Shown here: positions 32,764 through 41,797 of the stretch, piece by piece
How positions within the stretch are numbered: position 1 is the first letter of the stretch
How the letters are laid out: every line of letters begins with the position of its first letter
Assembly: GCA_001442925.1 (NCBI GenBank)
Contig: LDXX01000004.1
Span: 251,001-315,000, forward strand
Direction of reading: 5' to 3'
DNA length: 64,000 bases
DNA from: Candidatus Kryptonium thompsonii
Lineage (GTDB): Bacteria; Bacteroidota; Ignavibacteria; Kryptoniales; Kryptoniaceae
Notes under the pieces: generated by a model
Database searches by the model: none
Seen by the model: the letters and a program-made list of their open reading frames with translations, nothing else
What the model was told of the DNA's origin: nothing
Program-made: the position numbers and the translations under genes

Positions 32764-33840
32764 ATGGCGGAGGTAAAAGCTAAAATCGAACCCGAACTTG
32801 TCCAGATTGACGGCTCACAAGGGGAAGGTGGCGGGCAAATGTTGAGAACATCCCTTGCTCTTTCGGTTCTTCTGTTGAAACCTTTTGAAATGATAAATAT
32901 CAGAGCGAATAGACCAAATCCCGGACTTCAAGCCCAGCATCTTAAAGCAGTTGAAGCATCCGCCAGTATTTCAAATGCGATCATCGATGGTGCAGTAATT
33001 AAATCAAATCGGATAAAATTTTTTCCAAGGGAGCTTAGACATGGGAATTTTAAATTTGATATAGGCACAGCTGGTTCAACATCACTTGTTTTGCAAACGC
33101 TTTATTTACCGCTTTCATTCGCAAACGGAACATCAAATTTAATAATTACGGGTGGAACTCATGTTTCTTGGAGCCCAACTTTTGATTACATTAAAAATTG
33201 CTGGCTTTACTTCATGAAAAGAATCGGTTTGAAAATTGATGTTGAGTTGAAAAGAGCTGGATTTTATCCACATGGTGGGGGAGAGATCAAGGCTTTGATA
33301 AATCCAGTTGATGAAATAGAACCTTTAAATCTCATTGACAGGGGTAAACTTATAAAAATTCAAATTTATTCAGCGCATACGAACTTAACAGATGAAGTGG
33401 CGAGAAGACAGGCAAGGGCAGCTGAGAAAATTTTGAAAAATTATGGTGAAGTTGAGGTAATAGTTGATGAACTTCCATCTTATTCGAAAAATACAACTAT
33501 TGCGATAACTGGAATTTTTGAAAATTCGATATGTTGTTATACCAATCTTGGTGAAAAGGGTAAAGGGGCAGAAGTTGTGGCTGAGGAAGCAAGTGAAAAG
33601 TTTTTGAGGTTTTTATCAACTGATTCAGCCGTTGATGAATATATGGCTGACCAAATTTTGCTTCCGCTTTCCTTGGCTTCTGGAGTTTCGGAGTTTACCA
33701 CGCCGAAGATAACAAATCACTTGAAAACCAACATTGATACCATAAAAAAATTCGTGGACGTCGAATTTGAAATAGTTGAACTTAAAAACTCGTATAACAT
33801 AAAAGTAAAACCAATGAGGTTTGATGCCTGTGAAGGTTAG
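32764..33840 (+). CDS. rtcA: RNA 3'-terminal phosphate cyclase
   Basis: 358 residues. IDGSQGEGGGQMLRTSLALS (15-34), RPNPGLQAQHL (50-60), GTAGSTSLVLQTL, GFYPHGGGE (167-174) and DEYMADQILLPLSLASG (291-307) are all RtcA signatures. H319 in TNHLKTN fits the histidine that becomes adenylated. The enzyme turns RNA 3'-phosphates into 2',3'-cyclic phosphates with ATP. No rtcB ligase or rtcR regulator is near. Its last 17 bases overlap folP. Confidence 0.95.
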   Translation: MAEVKAKIEPELVQIDGSQGEGGGQMLRTSLALSVLLLKPFEMINIRANRPNPGLQAQHLKAVEASASISNAIIDGAVIKSNRIKFFPRELRHGNFKFDIGTAGSTSLVLQTLYLPLSFANGTSNLIITGGTHVSWSPTFDYIKNCWLYFMKRIGLKIDVELKRAGFYPHGGGEIKALINPVDEIEPLNLIDRGKLIKIQIYSAHTNLTDEVARRQARAAEKILKNYGEVEVIVDELPSYSKNTTIAITGIFENSICCYTNLGEKGKGAEVVAEEASEKFLRFLSTDSAVDEYMADQILLPLSLASGVSEFTTPKITNHLKTNIDTIKKFVDVEFEIVELKNSYNIKVKPMRFDACEG

Positions 33841-35044
33841 ATTTCTTAAAATAAATGATTTAAAGGAAGCAATTGAGGAGCTCTCAAGGTTTGGTGAAGT
33901 TGATCATTCTCTTTCATCTGAATTTAAACCGGAAAAATTTGTTAACATTAGTTTGAAAATTGAAGGTGTCAGCGATGATATTTCTTTGTTGATCTCACGA
34001 CAGATTGCGAAATATCTTAACAGCGATGTCCTTGTGTCAAGGGTCGATGAAAACGGGAAGAGAAATTTGATAATTTCGGTTAAAAATGAAAATTTTGAGC
34101 ATCTGGTGAATATGTTAAAGAACTTCTCTGGTGAAGGTAAGCTGCTTGCCGATAAATTAACAGTGGCGATGAATAATTTTTTCCATGATCCCGTAGTTTA
34201 CAGATTTGGTTCAAAAGAGTTTGATTTTTCAAGGAGGACTTACATAATGGGGATTTTAAATGTGACGCCTGATTCGTTTTCAGATGGTGGAAGATACTTT
34301 ACGGTCGATTCGGCAGTTGAACATGCTATGAAGATGATTGAAGATGGAGCGGATATAATTGATGTCGGCGGGGAATCAACGCGTCCGGGCTCTGAACCGG
34401 TCCCGCTTGAGGAGGAATTAAGACGCGTTATACCAGTGATAAAGGAAATCGTTAAACGAACTGATGTTCCCATTTCAATTGATACCTATAAATCTGAAGT
34501 TGCAAGGCAGGCTCTTGATAATGGGGCGGTGATTGTGAATGATATTAGTGGTTTGAGATTCGATGAGAAGATGGTTGAGGTTATCGCCCAGTATAATGCA
34601 AGCGTTGTTATTATGCACATTAAGGGGACCCCAAAGACTATGCAGCAAAATCCGTGTTATGATGATGTTATATCAGAAATTTATGGTTATTTGTCCGAAG
34701 GCATTGAAAGAGCCCAAAGTTATGGAATTAAGCAAATAATAGTTGATCCGGGGATTGGTTTTGGCAAAAGGTTAGTTGATAATCTTGAGATAATAAGGCG
34801 ACTTCGTGAATTCAAGTCGCTTGGTTATCCTATTTTGATTGGCGTTTCAAGGAAGTCTTTTATTGGAAACATTTTAAATTTACCCGTTGAAGAAAGGCTT
34901 GAGGGAACTGCTGGGGCAGTGGCAATTTCTGTGTGGAATGGAGCAAATATTGTAAGGGTTCATGATGTTAAGGAGATGACAAGAGTTGTGCGAATTGTCG
35001 ATGCGATAAAACAGGTGCCAATAAAGCAAAATCACATTCAATGA
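33824..35044 (+). CDS. folP: Dihydropteroate synthase with a 130-residue N-terminal extension
   Basis: 406 residues from ATG 33824. The DHPS barrel starts near residue 131: YIMGILNVTPDSFSDGG, DIIDVGGESTRPGSEP, SIDTYKSEVARQAL, IVNDISGL, DPGIGFGKR and IGVSRKSFIGN. It joins 6-hydroxymethyl-dihydropterin pyrophosphate with p-aminobenzoate in folate synthesis. The first 130 residues are not DHPS (FLKINDLKEAIEELSRFGEV; VNISLKIEGVSDDISLLISR) and look like a small alpha/beta domain. Similar extensions occur in some archaeal and deep-branching DHPSs. Starts inside rtcA. Confidence 0.95.
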   Translation: MPVKVRFLKINDLKEAIEELSRFGEVDHSLSSEFKPEKFVNISLKIEGVSDDISLLISRQIAKYLNSDVLVSRVDENGKRNLIISVKNENFEHLVNMLKNFSGEGKLLADKLTVAMNNFFHDPVVYRFGSKEFDFSRRTYIMGILNVTPDSFSDGGRYFTVDSAVEHAMKMIEDGADIIDVGGESTRPGSEPVPLEEELRRVIPVIKEIVKRTDVPISIDTYKSEVARQALDNGAVIVNDISGLRFDEKMVEVIAQYNASVVIMHIKGTPKTMQQNPCYDDVISEIYGYLSEGIERAQSYGIKQIIVDPGIGFGKRLVDNLEIIRRLREFKSLGYPILIGVSRKSFIGNILNLPVEERLEGTAGAVAISVWNGANIVRVHDVKEMTRVVRIVDAIKQVPIKQNHIQ

Positions 35045-35856
35045 TTGAAATTTTAAAAATAGGGTTTCTACACCTTACGCTTATCGACTTAATTGATATT
35101 TTGGTTGTAAGTTTGATAATCCGTCAGCTTTATATGTGGATGAAGGGGACGATTGCTGCGCAGATTTTTCTTGGACTTTTATTTATTGTTTTGCTTTCTT
35201 TTGTTTCAGGACTTGTGAATTTAAAGCTTCTCAACTGGCTATTGAGACTGGTCAGCGATGTTTGGATTATTGCATTTATTATTCTTTTTCAGCCGGAATT
35301 GCGTCGACTTCTCATGCTCGTAGGTAATAATCCCGTATTTCGTCTTATTTTCAAACCAAGTGTAACAGCTGTGATTGATGAAATAATTGAAGCAGTCGGT
35401 GAAATGTCGCAAAAACAGATTGGGGCATTGATAGTTATACCAAGGCAAACCGGGATAAGGTCAATTATTGAAACCGGTGTCCCAATTCAAGCAAAGGTTA
35501 CTAAGGAACTTCTTTTAACGATTTTTTTCCCCAGATCTCCACTTCATGATGGAGCCGTTGTGATATCGGGAGATAGAGTTGAAGCAGCTGCGTGCACTTT
35601 GCCATTAAGTGCACAATCAAGAATTGGAAATTTTCTTCTTGGGACAAGGCATAGGGCAGCGCTTGGGTTAAGCGAAATTTCTGATGCAATTGTGATAGTT
35701 GTAAGTGAAGAAACGGGAACTATCTCAGTTGCGGAAGCTGGCAAACTAACACGTGGATTATCACCAGAGGGATTGAGGAAAAAATTGCTTGCTGAACTTC
35801 AAGCAGGAGATAAAACACCCAAAGAAATTTTTGAAGAGGTCTCTCAAAGTGAGTAA
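35041..35856 (+). CDS. cdaA: Diadenylate cyclase CdaA
   Basis: 271 residues. Three N-terminal transmembrane helices (about 12-95) are followed by the DisA_N domain with D170-G-A172 (LHDGAVVISG) and R203-H-R205 (GTRHRAALG), the two catalytic motifs. It makes cyclic di-AMP from ATP at the membrane, which controls potassium and cell-wall homeostasis. The first codon overlaps folP by four bases. The pairing with folP is frequent in several phyla. Confidence 0.97.
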   Translation: MIEILKIGFLHLTLIDLIDILVVSLIIRQLYMWMKGTIAAQIFLGLLFIVLLSFVSGLVNLKLLNWLLRLVSDVWIIAFIILFQPELRRLLMLVGNNPVFRLIFKPSVTAVIDEIIEAVGEMSQKQIGALIVIPRQTGIRSIIETGVPIQAKVTKELLLTIFFPRSPLHDGAVVISGDRVEAAACTLPLSAQSRIGNFLLGTRHRAALGLSEISDAIVIVVSEETGTISVAEAGKLTRGLSPEGLRKKLLAELQAGDKTPKEIFEEVSQSE

Positions 35857-36547
35857 TATCTGCGCAGTAATTCCTGCATATAATGCTGAAAGGACGATCA
35901 AAATTTTGATCGAAAGGGTAAAAAAGTTCATCCCATTGGAGGATATAGTAGTCGTTGATGATGGTTCAACTGATATGACTTCTGAGATAGCTTTGGGTTG
36001 TGGTGCAAATGTTTTAAAGCATGCTAAAAATTATGGGAAGGGGAAGGCGTTGAAAACTGGTTTTAAATTTGCAATATTAAAGAATTACGATGCGGTTTTA
36101 ACTCTTGATGCTGACCTTCAACATGATCCCGATGAGATACCGAAGTTGATTGATAAGTTCAGTGAGGGTTTTGATATTGTGATTGGGAATAGGATGAAAA
36201 ATTTGAAATCGATGCCCGTTGAAAGAATTTTTTCAAATAAAATGACATCTTTTTTGATTTCACTTCGCACTGGACAAAAAATTCCAGATAGCCAATGCGG
36301 ATTCAGATTAATCAAGAGAGCTGTGATCGAGAAAATTAGTGTTAAGAGCGATGGTTTTAGTTTTGAAAGTGAGTTTTTGATAAAGGCGTTGCTTGCTGGT
36401 TTCAAGGTTGGATTTGTTGAAATCAAAACTATTTACAACGGTGAGAGAAGCTATATAAAACATTTTAGCGATACATTCAAATTTATTGCAGTTTATACCC
36501 GAAGTTTTTGGGGTTCTGATTTTCTTGAATTAAAAAATAAAAGGTAA
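35849..36547 (+). CDS. Family 2 glycosyltransferase (polyprenyl-phosphate sugar synthase type)
   Basis: 232 residues from GTG 35849, eight bases inside cdaA; the domain starts at once with ICAVIPAYNAERTIKIL. VVDDGSTDMTSEIA and LDADLQHDPDEIPKLI carry the GT-A DxD, and DSQCGFRLIKR is typical of dolichol-phosphate-mannose or undecaprenyl-phosphate-sugar synthases. No C-terminal membrane helix is seen. An upstream TTG in the same frame would overlap cdaA by 68 bases and adds nothing to the fold. Confidence 0.9.
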   Translation: MSNICAVIPAYNAERTIKILIERVKKFIPLEDIVVVDDGSTDMTSEIALGCGANVLKHAKNYGKGKALKTGFKFAILKNYDAVLTLDADLQHDPDEIPKLIDKFSEGFDIVIGNRMKNLKSMPVERIFSNKMTSFLISLRTGQKIPDSQCGFRLIKRAVIEKISVKSDGFSFESEFLIKALLAGFKVGFVEIKTIYNGERSYIKHFSDTFKFIAVYTRSFWGSDFLELKNKR

Positions 36548-36556
36548 AAGTTTGAT

Positions 36557-37222
36557 TTGGGAAAGTTTGAGGATGAAAGGAAAGCGATGGTTGAGCTTCT
36601 GCGCAAGAGAGGGATAAAAGATGAGAATGTTTTGCGAGCTATGGAAAAGGTTCCGAGGCATCTTTTTGTCCCTGAAGCCTTTATACATTATGCTTATGAG
36701 GATTCAGCTTTGCCTATAGGTTTTTATCAAACGATTTCTCAGCCTTATACCGTCGCCCTTATGACTGAAGCGCTTGAGGTTAAACCAGGAGACAAAATTT
36801 TAGAAGTCGGAACTGGCTCAGGATACCAAGCTGCAATTCTTGCTGAAATGGGGGCGAAAGTTTTTACAATTGAAAGATTTGAAGAACTTCTAAAGACTGC
36901 GCTTGAGACACTTTCAAAGCTTGGATACAATGTAATTGGAATGGTTGGGGATGGCTCTATAGGTTGGAGTGAATTTGCTCCCTACGACGGGATAATTGTC
37001 ACCGCAGCAGCACCTAAGATTCCAAAATCCCTTGTTAATCAGCTTAAAGTTAACGGACATCTTGTCATACCAATTGGTGATCTTGAGGTTCAAGAACTTT
37101 ACATTATAAAGAAAATCGATGAGCATAAGCTCGACATAAAGAAGAAGTTCGGTTTTAAATTTGTCCCATTGATTGGCAAAGAAGGATGGAGTGAGGAAAA
37201 GTCTAAAAACAACGGTAGATGA
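36557..37222 (+). CDS. pcm: Protein-L-isoaspartate O-methyltransferase
   Basis: 221 residues from a TTG start. VPRHLFVPEAFIHYAYEDSALPIG, YQTISQPYTVALMTEAL, ILEVGTGSGYQAAILAEMG (SAM motif I) and DGIIVTAAAPKIP are diagnostic. The enzyme methylates isoaspartyl residues to start repair of aged proteins. An ATG ten codons later would remove part of the first helix. In an operon with GT2 upstream and miaA 12 bases downstream. Confidence 0.95.
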   Translation: MGKFEDERKAMVELLRKRGIKDENVLRAMEKVPRHLFVPEAFIHYAYEDSALPIGFYQTISQPYTVALMTEALEVKPGDKILEVGTGSGYQAAILAEMGAKVFTIERFEELLKTALETLSKLGYNVIGMVGDGSIGWSEFAPYDGIIVTAAAPKIPKSLVNQLKVNGHLVIPIGDLEVQELYIIKKIDEHKLDIKKKFGFKFVPLIGKEGWSEEKSKNNGR

Positions 37223-37234
37223 GTTTATAAATTT

Positions 37235-38212
37235 ATGGAGAGAAAAGTTCTTGCAATTGTAGGACCGACCGCATCGGGGAAGACGAAATTATCAATCATT
37301 GTTGCTGAGAAGATAAATGGCGAGATAATCTCGGCGGATTCAAGACAAATTTATAAATATATGGATATTGGTACTGCAAAACCATCAAAGGAAGAAAGAG
37401 AAAGGATAAGACATCACTTTGTTGATGAACTTAACCCAAATGAGGAATTTAACGCTGGTATTTTTGGAGAGAAGGGGAGAGAAATAATTGAAGATATATT
37501 TTCAAGTGGAAAAGTTCCGATAGTTGTGGGCGGTTCGGGACTTTATATCAGGGCGTTGATCGATGGATTTTTTGAGGGACCTGGAGCTGATTGGGAACTT
37601 CGTGAAATACTTTACAATAAGGCTAAAAAGCTGGGCGTTGATGTTCTTTATGAAGAACTTAAAAAGGTCGATCCAGAATCTGCGCAAAAAATCCATCCGA
37701 ACAATTTGAAAAGAGTCATAAGGGCTCTCGAAATTTATTATTTAACTGGAAAACCAATTTCCAAACTTCAAAAGGAAGTCAAACCGAAGATAAACTTTAC
37801 AACTGTTCAAATTGGGCTTAAGTGGGATAGGAAAAAACTGTATAAGCGAATTGAGGAAAGGGTTGACTGGATGATAAATAACGGTTTAATTGAGGAAGTT
37901 AAACATTTAAGAGAGCTTGGTTATGATAAAAATTTAAACTCGCTTCAAACGGTCGGATATAAAGAAGTTTTTGATTATCTGGATGGTTTGATCACTTATG
38001 ATCAGATGGTTTATTTAATTAAGCGAAACTCAAGGCGATATGCAAAGCGACAGTTTACATGGTTCAGGCAGGATAAGCGAATTATTTGGATTGACGTCGA
38101 CGAAAATACAGATTTTAATGAGCTTGCCGATAGGGTGATAGAAATTTTTAAATCCGCAAGACCCGGGAGTGATGTTGAGGATTCCCCCGGGCTTGAGAAG
38201 AAAGAAGTTTAA
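37235..38212 (+). CDS. miaA: tRNA dimethylallyltransferase
   Basis: 325 residues. P-loop IVGPTASGKTKLSI at 8-21, ISADSRQIYKYMDIGTAKPS, HHFVDELNPNEEFNAG, and the FTWFRQDKRIIW end, all of the MiaA type. It prenylates A37 of tRNAs reading U-starting codons using dimethylallyl pyrophosphate. Last gene of the rtcA operon; its stop overlaps the convergent prolyl oligopeptidase end by four bases. Confidence 0.97.
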   Translation: MERKVLAIVGPTASGKTKLSIIVAEKINGEIISADSRQIYKYMDIGTAKPSKEERERIRHHFVDELNPNEEFNAGIFGEKGREIIEDIFSSGKVPIVVGGSGLYIRALIDGFFEGPGADWELREILYNKAKKLGVDVLYEELKKVDPESAQKIHPNNLKRVIRALEIYYLTGKPISKLQKEVKPKINFTTVQIGLKWDRKKLYKRIEERVDWMINNGLIEEVKHLRELGYDKNLNSLQTVGYKEVFDYLDGLITYDQMVYLIKRNSRRYAKRQFTWFRQDKRIIWIDVDENTDFNELADRVIEIFKSARPGSDVEDSPGLEKKEV

Positions 38213-40326
38213 TAAGTTATCCCTAAAACTTTGAATATGAACGCATAAATATCCGTTTGTTCTTCTATGACCTTTGATGTCGGCTTTCCAGCTCCATGTC
38301 CAGCTTTTGTTTCAACCCTTAGGAGAACTGGTGTATCACCGGTGTTTGCGGCTTGAAGCGTTGCAGTAAATTTATAAGCATGGAGTGGAACAACCCTATC
38401 ATCGTGATCAGCAGTGGTAATTAAAATTGGCGGATAGGAAGTCCCTTTTTTAACGTTATGAAGCGGGGAATATGCGTATAAAAATTTGAAATGGTCGGGG
38501 TTTGCTTCAGCGTTTCCATATTCAGGTATCCAATATCTACCGACGGTGAATTTATGATATCTTAACATGTCAATCACCGGAACTTCGCATATAACGGCTC
38601 CGTAAAGGTCTGGACGTTGAACCATACATGCAGCGACAAGTAATCCGCCATTACTTCTTCCATTTATCACAAGTTTTTTGGAATTTGTATAACCATTTTT
38701 AATAAGCCATTCTCCAGCGGAGATGAAATCATTAAATACATTTTGCTTTTTATCGAGCATTCCAGCTTGATGCCATTCCTCTCCGTATTCGCTTCCGCCC
38801 CTTAAATTCGCAACAGCATAAACTCCACCTATTTCAAGCCAAAGTAGTCTAATTGCCGAGAAAGACGGCATAATACTTATGTTAAAACCACCATAACCAT
38901 AGAGCAACGCTGGATTATTTCCATCAAGTTTTAAATTTCGTTTATGGACTATATACATTGGAATGCGAGCGCCATCTTTTGATTCATAGAAAACCTGTTT
39001 TACTTCGTAATCGTTTGGGTTGAAACCTTTTAACTTCGTTTCAAAAAATAGCTCAAGTTTTCCAGTTGTAAAATCATATCTGTAAACATTCAATGGATAT
39101 AAAAACGATGTAAATCCAAAAAACATCTCTTTATCATTTTGCCTGCCGGAAAGCCCCGAGATGGTTCCAATTCCCGGCAGTTTGATTTCTTTAACAAATT
39201 TTCCATCGAGTGAGTAAATTTCAATTCTGTGCTTCACATCTTCATTGTAAACAATGACGAAGTGATTGTTAATTATCCGTGCATCTGATATAACTGCTTT
39301 TTTGTTTTCTGGAATTATATCTTTCCAATTTTTCCTTTCGGGATTTTTTATGTCTATGGCGATAATTTTATACTTTGGGGCATTTAAATCGGTGAGGAAA
39401 TAAAAGATGTTGTCTTTATTCCCAATAAAATCATAGCTTGCATCCGCTTCATCAAGCAGGCGAATGAAATCGCCATCGCTGTTTAGCTCACGATAGTAAA
39501 TTCTATTTTTGGGGCTTGTTCCATGTGTGACGGTTAAGATCAAATATTTTCCATCCTCGGTTATGCTTGGATAAAAGTTAAGTTCTTTAGCATCGGGTCT
39601 TTCATAGATAAGTTTATCCTCCGATTGTGGCGTGCCAAGCTTGTGGAAATAAACTTTGTTGTAATTATTTTCATCTTCCTTTGGAACTGTCCCTGGCTCA
39701 GGGAAACGGTTGTAATAAAATCCTGAATTATCTGGCAACCATGCGATGCTTGAAAACTTGCACCATTTTAAAACTTCATCGTACTCTTTTCCACTGACGA
39801 CATCTTTAATTTTTATCTCCTGCCAGTCGCTACCACTTACTGAAATACCATAAGCCAGAAATTTTCCATCTTTGCTATACGAAAGATTCATCAAGGCAAC
39901 CGTTCCATCCTCACTAAATTTGTTTGGATCGATTACAAGTATATCTTTGCCTTTCAAACCCTCACGCATATAAAGAGCCGACTGATTTTGAAGTCCATCA
40001 TTTTTGAAGAAAAAGTATTTAGTTCCTGCCTTCACAGGAACTGAAAACTTTGGATAGTTCATTAACTCAGTCAACCTTGCTTTTATCTTTTCATAAGATG
40101 GAACCGAACGAATGAATTCAAATGTAATTTTGTTTTGCGCTTCAACCCACTGTTTTACTTCGTCAGAATTAAAATCCTCAAGCCAGCGATATGGATCGGC
40201 AACTTTAACGCCATGATAATCCTCAACGACATCTACTGTTTTTGTCGGTGGATAACTTAATTTTTGAGCGGTTGAGATCGAAATAAATACCGCAAGGGCT
40301 AAAATAATTGCTATGCTTTTTTTCAT
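38209..40326 (-). CDS. Secreted prolyl oligopeptidase (S9A)
   Basis: 705 residues. A signal peptide (IAIILALAVFISISTA) precedes the S9A N-terminal segment YPPTKTVDVVEDYHGVKVADPYRWLED and the seven-bladed propeller. The catalytic domain has GYGGFNISIMPSF, S558 in NGRSNGGL, D643 in ADHDDRVVP and H677 in KAGHGAGKP; the spacing agrees with known enzymes (554/641/680). It cleaves proline-containing peptides after Pro, here in the periplasm. Overlaps rlmD-like by four bases. Confidence 0.96.
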   Translation of the reverse strand: MKKSIAIILALAVFISISTAQKLSYPPTKTVDVVEDYHGVKVADPYRWLEDFNSDEVKQWVEAQNKITFEFIRSVPSYEKIKARLTELMNYPKFSVPVKAGTKYFFFKNDGLQNQSALYMREGLKGKDILVIDPNKFSEDGTVALMNLSYSKDGKFLAYGISVSGSDWQEIKIKDVVSGKEYDEVLKWCKFSSIAWLPDNSGFYYNRFPEPGTVPKEDENNYNKVYFHKLGTPQSEDKLIYERPDAKELNFYPSITEDGKYLILTVTHGTSPKNRIYYRELNSDGDFIRLLDEADASYDFIGNKDNIFYFLTDLNAPKYKIIAIDIKNPERKNWKDIIPENKKAVISDARIINNHFVIVYNEDVKHRIEIYSLDGKFVKEIKLPGIGTISGLSGRQNDKEMFFGFTSFLYPLNVYRYDFTTGKLELFFETKLKGFNPNDYEVKQVFYESKDGARIPMYIVHKRNLKLDGNNPALLYGYGGFNISIMPSFSAIRLLWLEIGGVYAVANLRGGSEYGEEWHQAGMLDKKQNVFNDFISAGEWLIKNGYTNSKKLVINGRSNGGLLVAACMVQRPDLYGAVICEVPVIDMLRYHKFTVGRYWIPEYGNAEANPDHFKFLYAYSPLHNVKKGTSYPPILITTADHDDRVVPLHAYKFTATLQAANTGDTPVLLRVETKAGHGAGKPTSKVIEEQTDIYAFIFKVLGITY

Positions 40327-41792
40327 GTCGATGAGTTTATTTTGTTTTTAATCGGATTTTTTCTGGATGAAGGAATTAAGTTTAGCACCGCAATGTTTTC
40401 AATATGATATGTGTGTGGGAACATATCGATTGGTTGAATTACCTCAATCTCATAATTTGGGGTGTATTCAAACAGCATTTTTATATCTCTTGCTTGAGTT
40501 GTTGGGTTACAGCTCACATAAACAATTTTTCTGGGCTGAATTTTTGCCACCGCTTTTACAACATCTGGATGCATTCCAGATCTCGGTGGATCAATTATTA
40601 TCACATCTGGCTTCGGGGTTTCTTTCATCCAACTTTTATCTTTGTAGAGTTTCTCTCTTAGATCACCAGCTATAAACTTGCAATTTTTTACATTATTTAA
40701 CTCTGCATTTCTCCATGCGTCCTCAACTGCGCTTTCAATAATTTCAAGTCCAGTGACGCTTTTTACATAAGGCGAAATAAAGATTGAAATTGTTCCCGTG
40801 CCAGAGTAGAAATCGTAAACCACATCATTTGGTTTGAAATTGGAAAACTCAACTATTTTTCTATAAAGTTTTTCGGCTTGTCTTGTGTTGGTTTGAAAAA
40901 AGGAATTTGATGAGATTTGAAAGATAAAATCACCCAATCTTTCAATTATTGTCCCGTTGCCGTGATAAACTTTTTCGTATTCACCTGTGGATATTTGTGC
41001 TTTTCGTGTATTGATGTTATTGACGATTGTGGTTATTTGAGGGAATCTTGAAAGTAAAGCTTCGGTAAACTCCCGCATTATTTCTGGGTTATCTTCAAAT
41101 GTCACAAGGTTAACCATAACCTCGCCTGTGTTCTTTCCTTCTCTTATCACGAGAAAACGAAGATAACCTTCATTCTTTTCGGACGAGTAAATAGAAATCC
41201 CTCTTGATTTAAAATAATCTCTCGTAAAGTTTAAAATCTCGTTGCTCAACTCAGAATGCAAAAAACATTCATCAATGTCAAGAACTTTGTCGTATCTTTC
41301 TGGTGGATGGAAACCTAAAGCAAAATTTTTACTACTCTCATCCAAATCTATCGTTTCATCCTCTGGGAACCAGCGTTGTTCTGAAAATGAAAATTCTATT
41401 TTATTTCTGTAAAAGAAAATTTCATCAGATGGAAGCGTTCGCAAAACCAATTTGTCAATTCCCTTGAATCCCCCAATTCTTTCAAAACTTTCAATCACAT
41501 GATCTCGTTTAAATTCAATTTGTGCATTATAGTCAAGGTTTTGCCATTTACATCCACCGCATATGCCGAAAAATTTACACCTCGGTTTAACTCTTAAGTT
41601 GGACTCTTGAATTATCTCAACAAGTTCTGCTTCAGCGTATGATTTTTTAACCTTCGTAATTTTCACTTTAACTACATCGCCAGGGACAACATTTCTAACA
41701 AATAAAACAAAGCCATTAACCCTTGCTATGCTTTTACCCTCAAAAACGCTTTTCTCTATTTTTACTTCTATTTCACTTCCCTTTTGGAACAT
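40323..41792 (-). CDS. rlmD: TrmA/RlmD-family RNA uracil-C5 methyltransferase
   Basis: 489 residues. A TRAM domain at 5-60 (VFEGKSIARVNGFVLFV; VPGDVVKVKI) is followed by C72, C78 and C81 (RCKFFGICGGCKWQNLDY), which together with a later cysteine bind a [4Fe-4S] cluster. The SAM domain has YDFYSGTGTISIF and IDPPRSGMHPDV, and VYVSCNPTTQARD carries the nucleophile. It methylates uracil-1939 (or 747) of 23S rRNA, or tRNA U54 in some lineages; which one cannot be told. Confidence 0.93.
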   Translation of the reverse strand: MFQKGSEIEVKIEKSVFEGKSIARVNGFVLFVRNVVPGDVVKVKITKVKKSYAEAELVEIIQESNLRVKPRCKFFGICGGCKWQNLDYNAQIEFKRDHVIESFERIGGFKGIDKLVLRTLPSDEIFFYRNKIEFSFSEQRWFPEDETIDLDESSKNFALGFHPPERYDKVLDIDECFLHSELSNEILNFTRDYFKSRGISIYSSEKNEGYLRFLVIREGKNTGEVMVNLVTFEDNPEIMREFTEALLSRFPQITTIVNNINTRKAQISTGEYEKVYHGNGTIIERLGDFIFQISSNSFFQTNTRQAEKLYRKIVEFSNFKPNDVVYDFYSGTGTISIFISPYVKSVTGLEIIESAVEDAWRNAELNNVKNCKFIAGDLREKLYKDKSWMKETPKPDVIIIDPPRSGMHPDVVKAVAKIQPRKIVYVSCNPTTQARDIKMLFEYTPNYEIEVIQPIDMFPHTYHIENIAVLNLIPSSRKNPIKNKINSST

Positions 41793-41797
41793 TTTGT

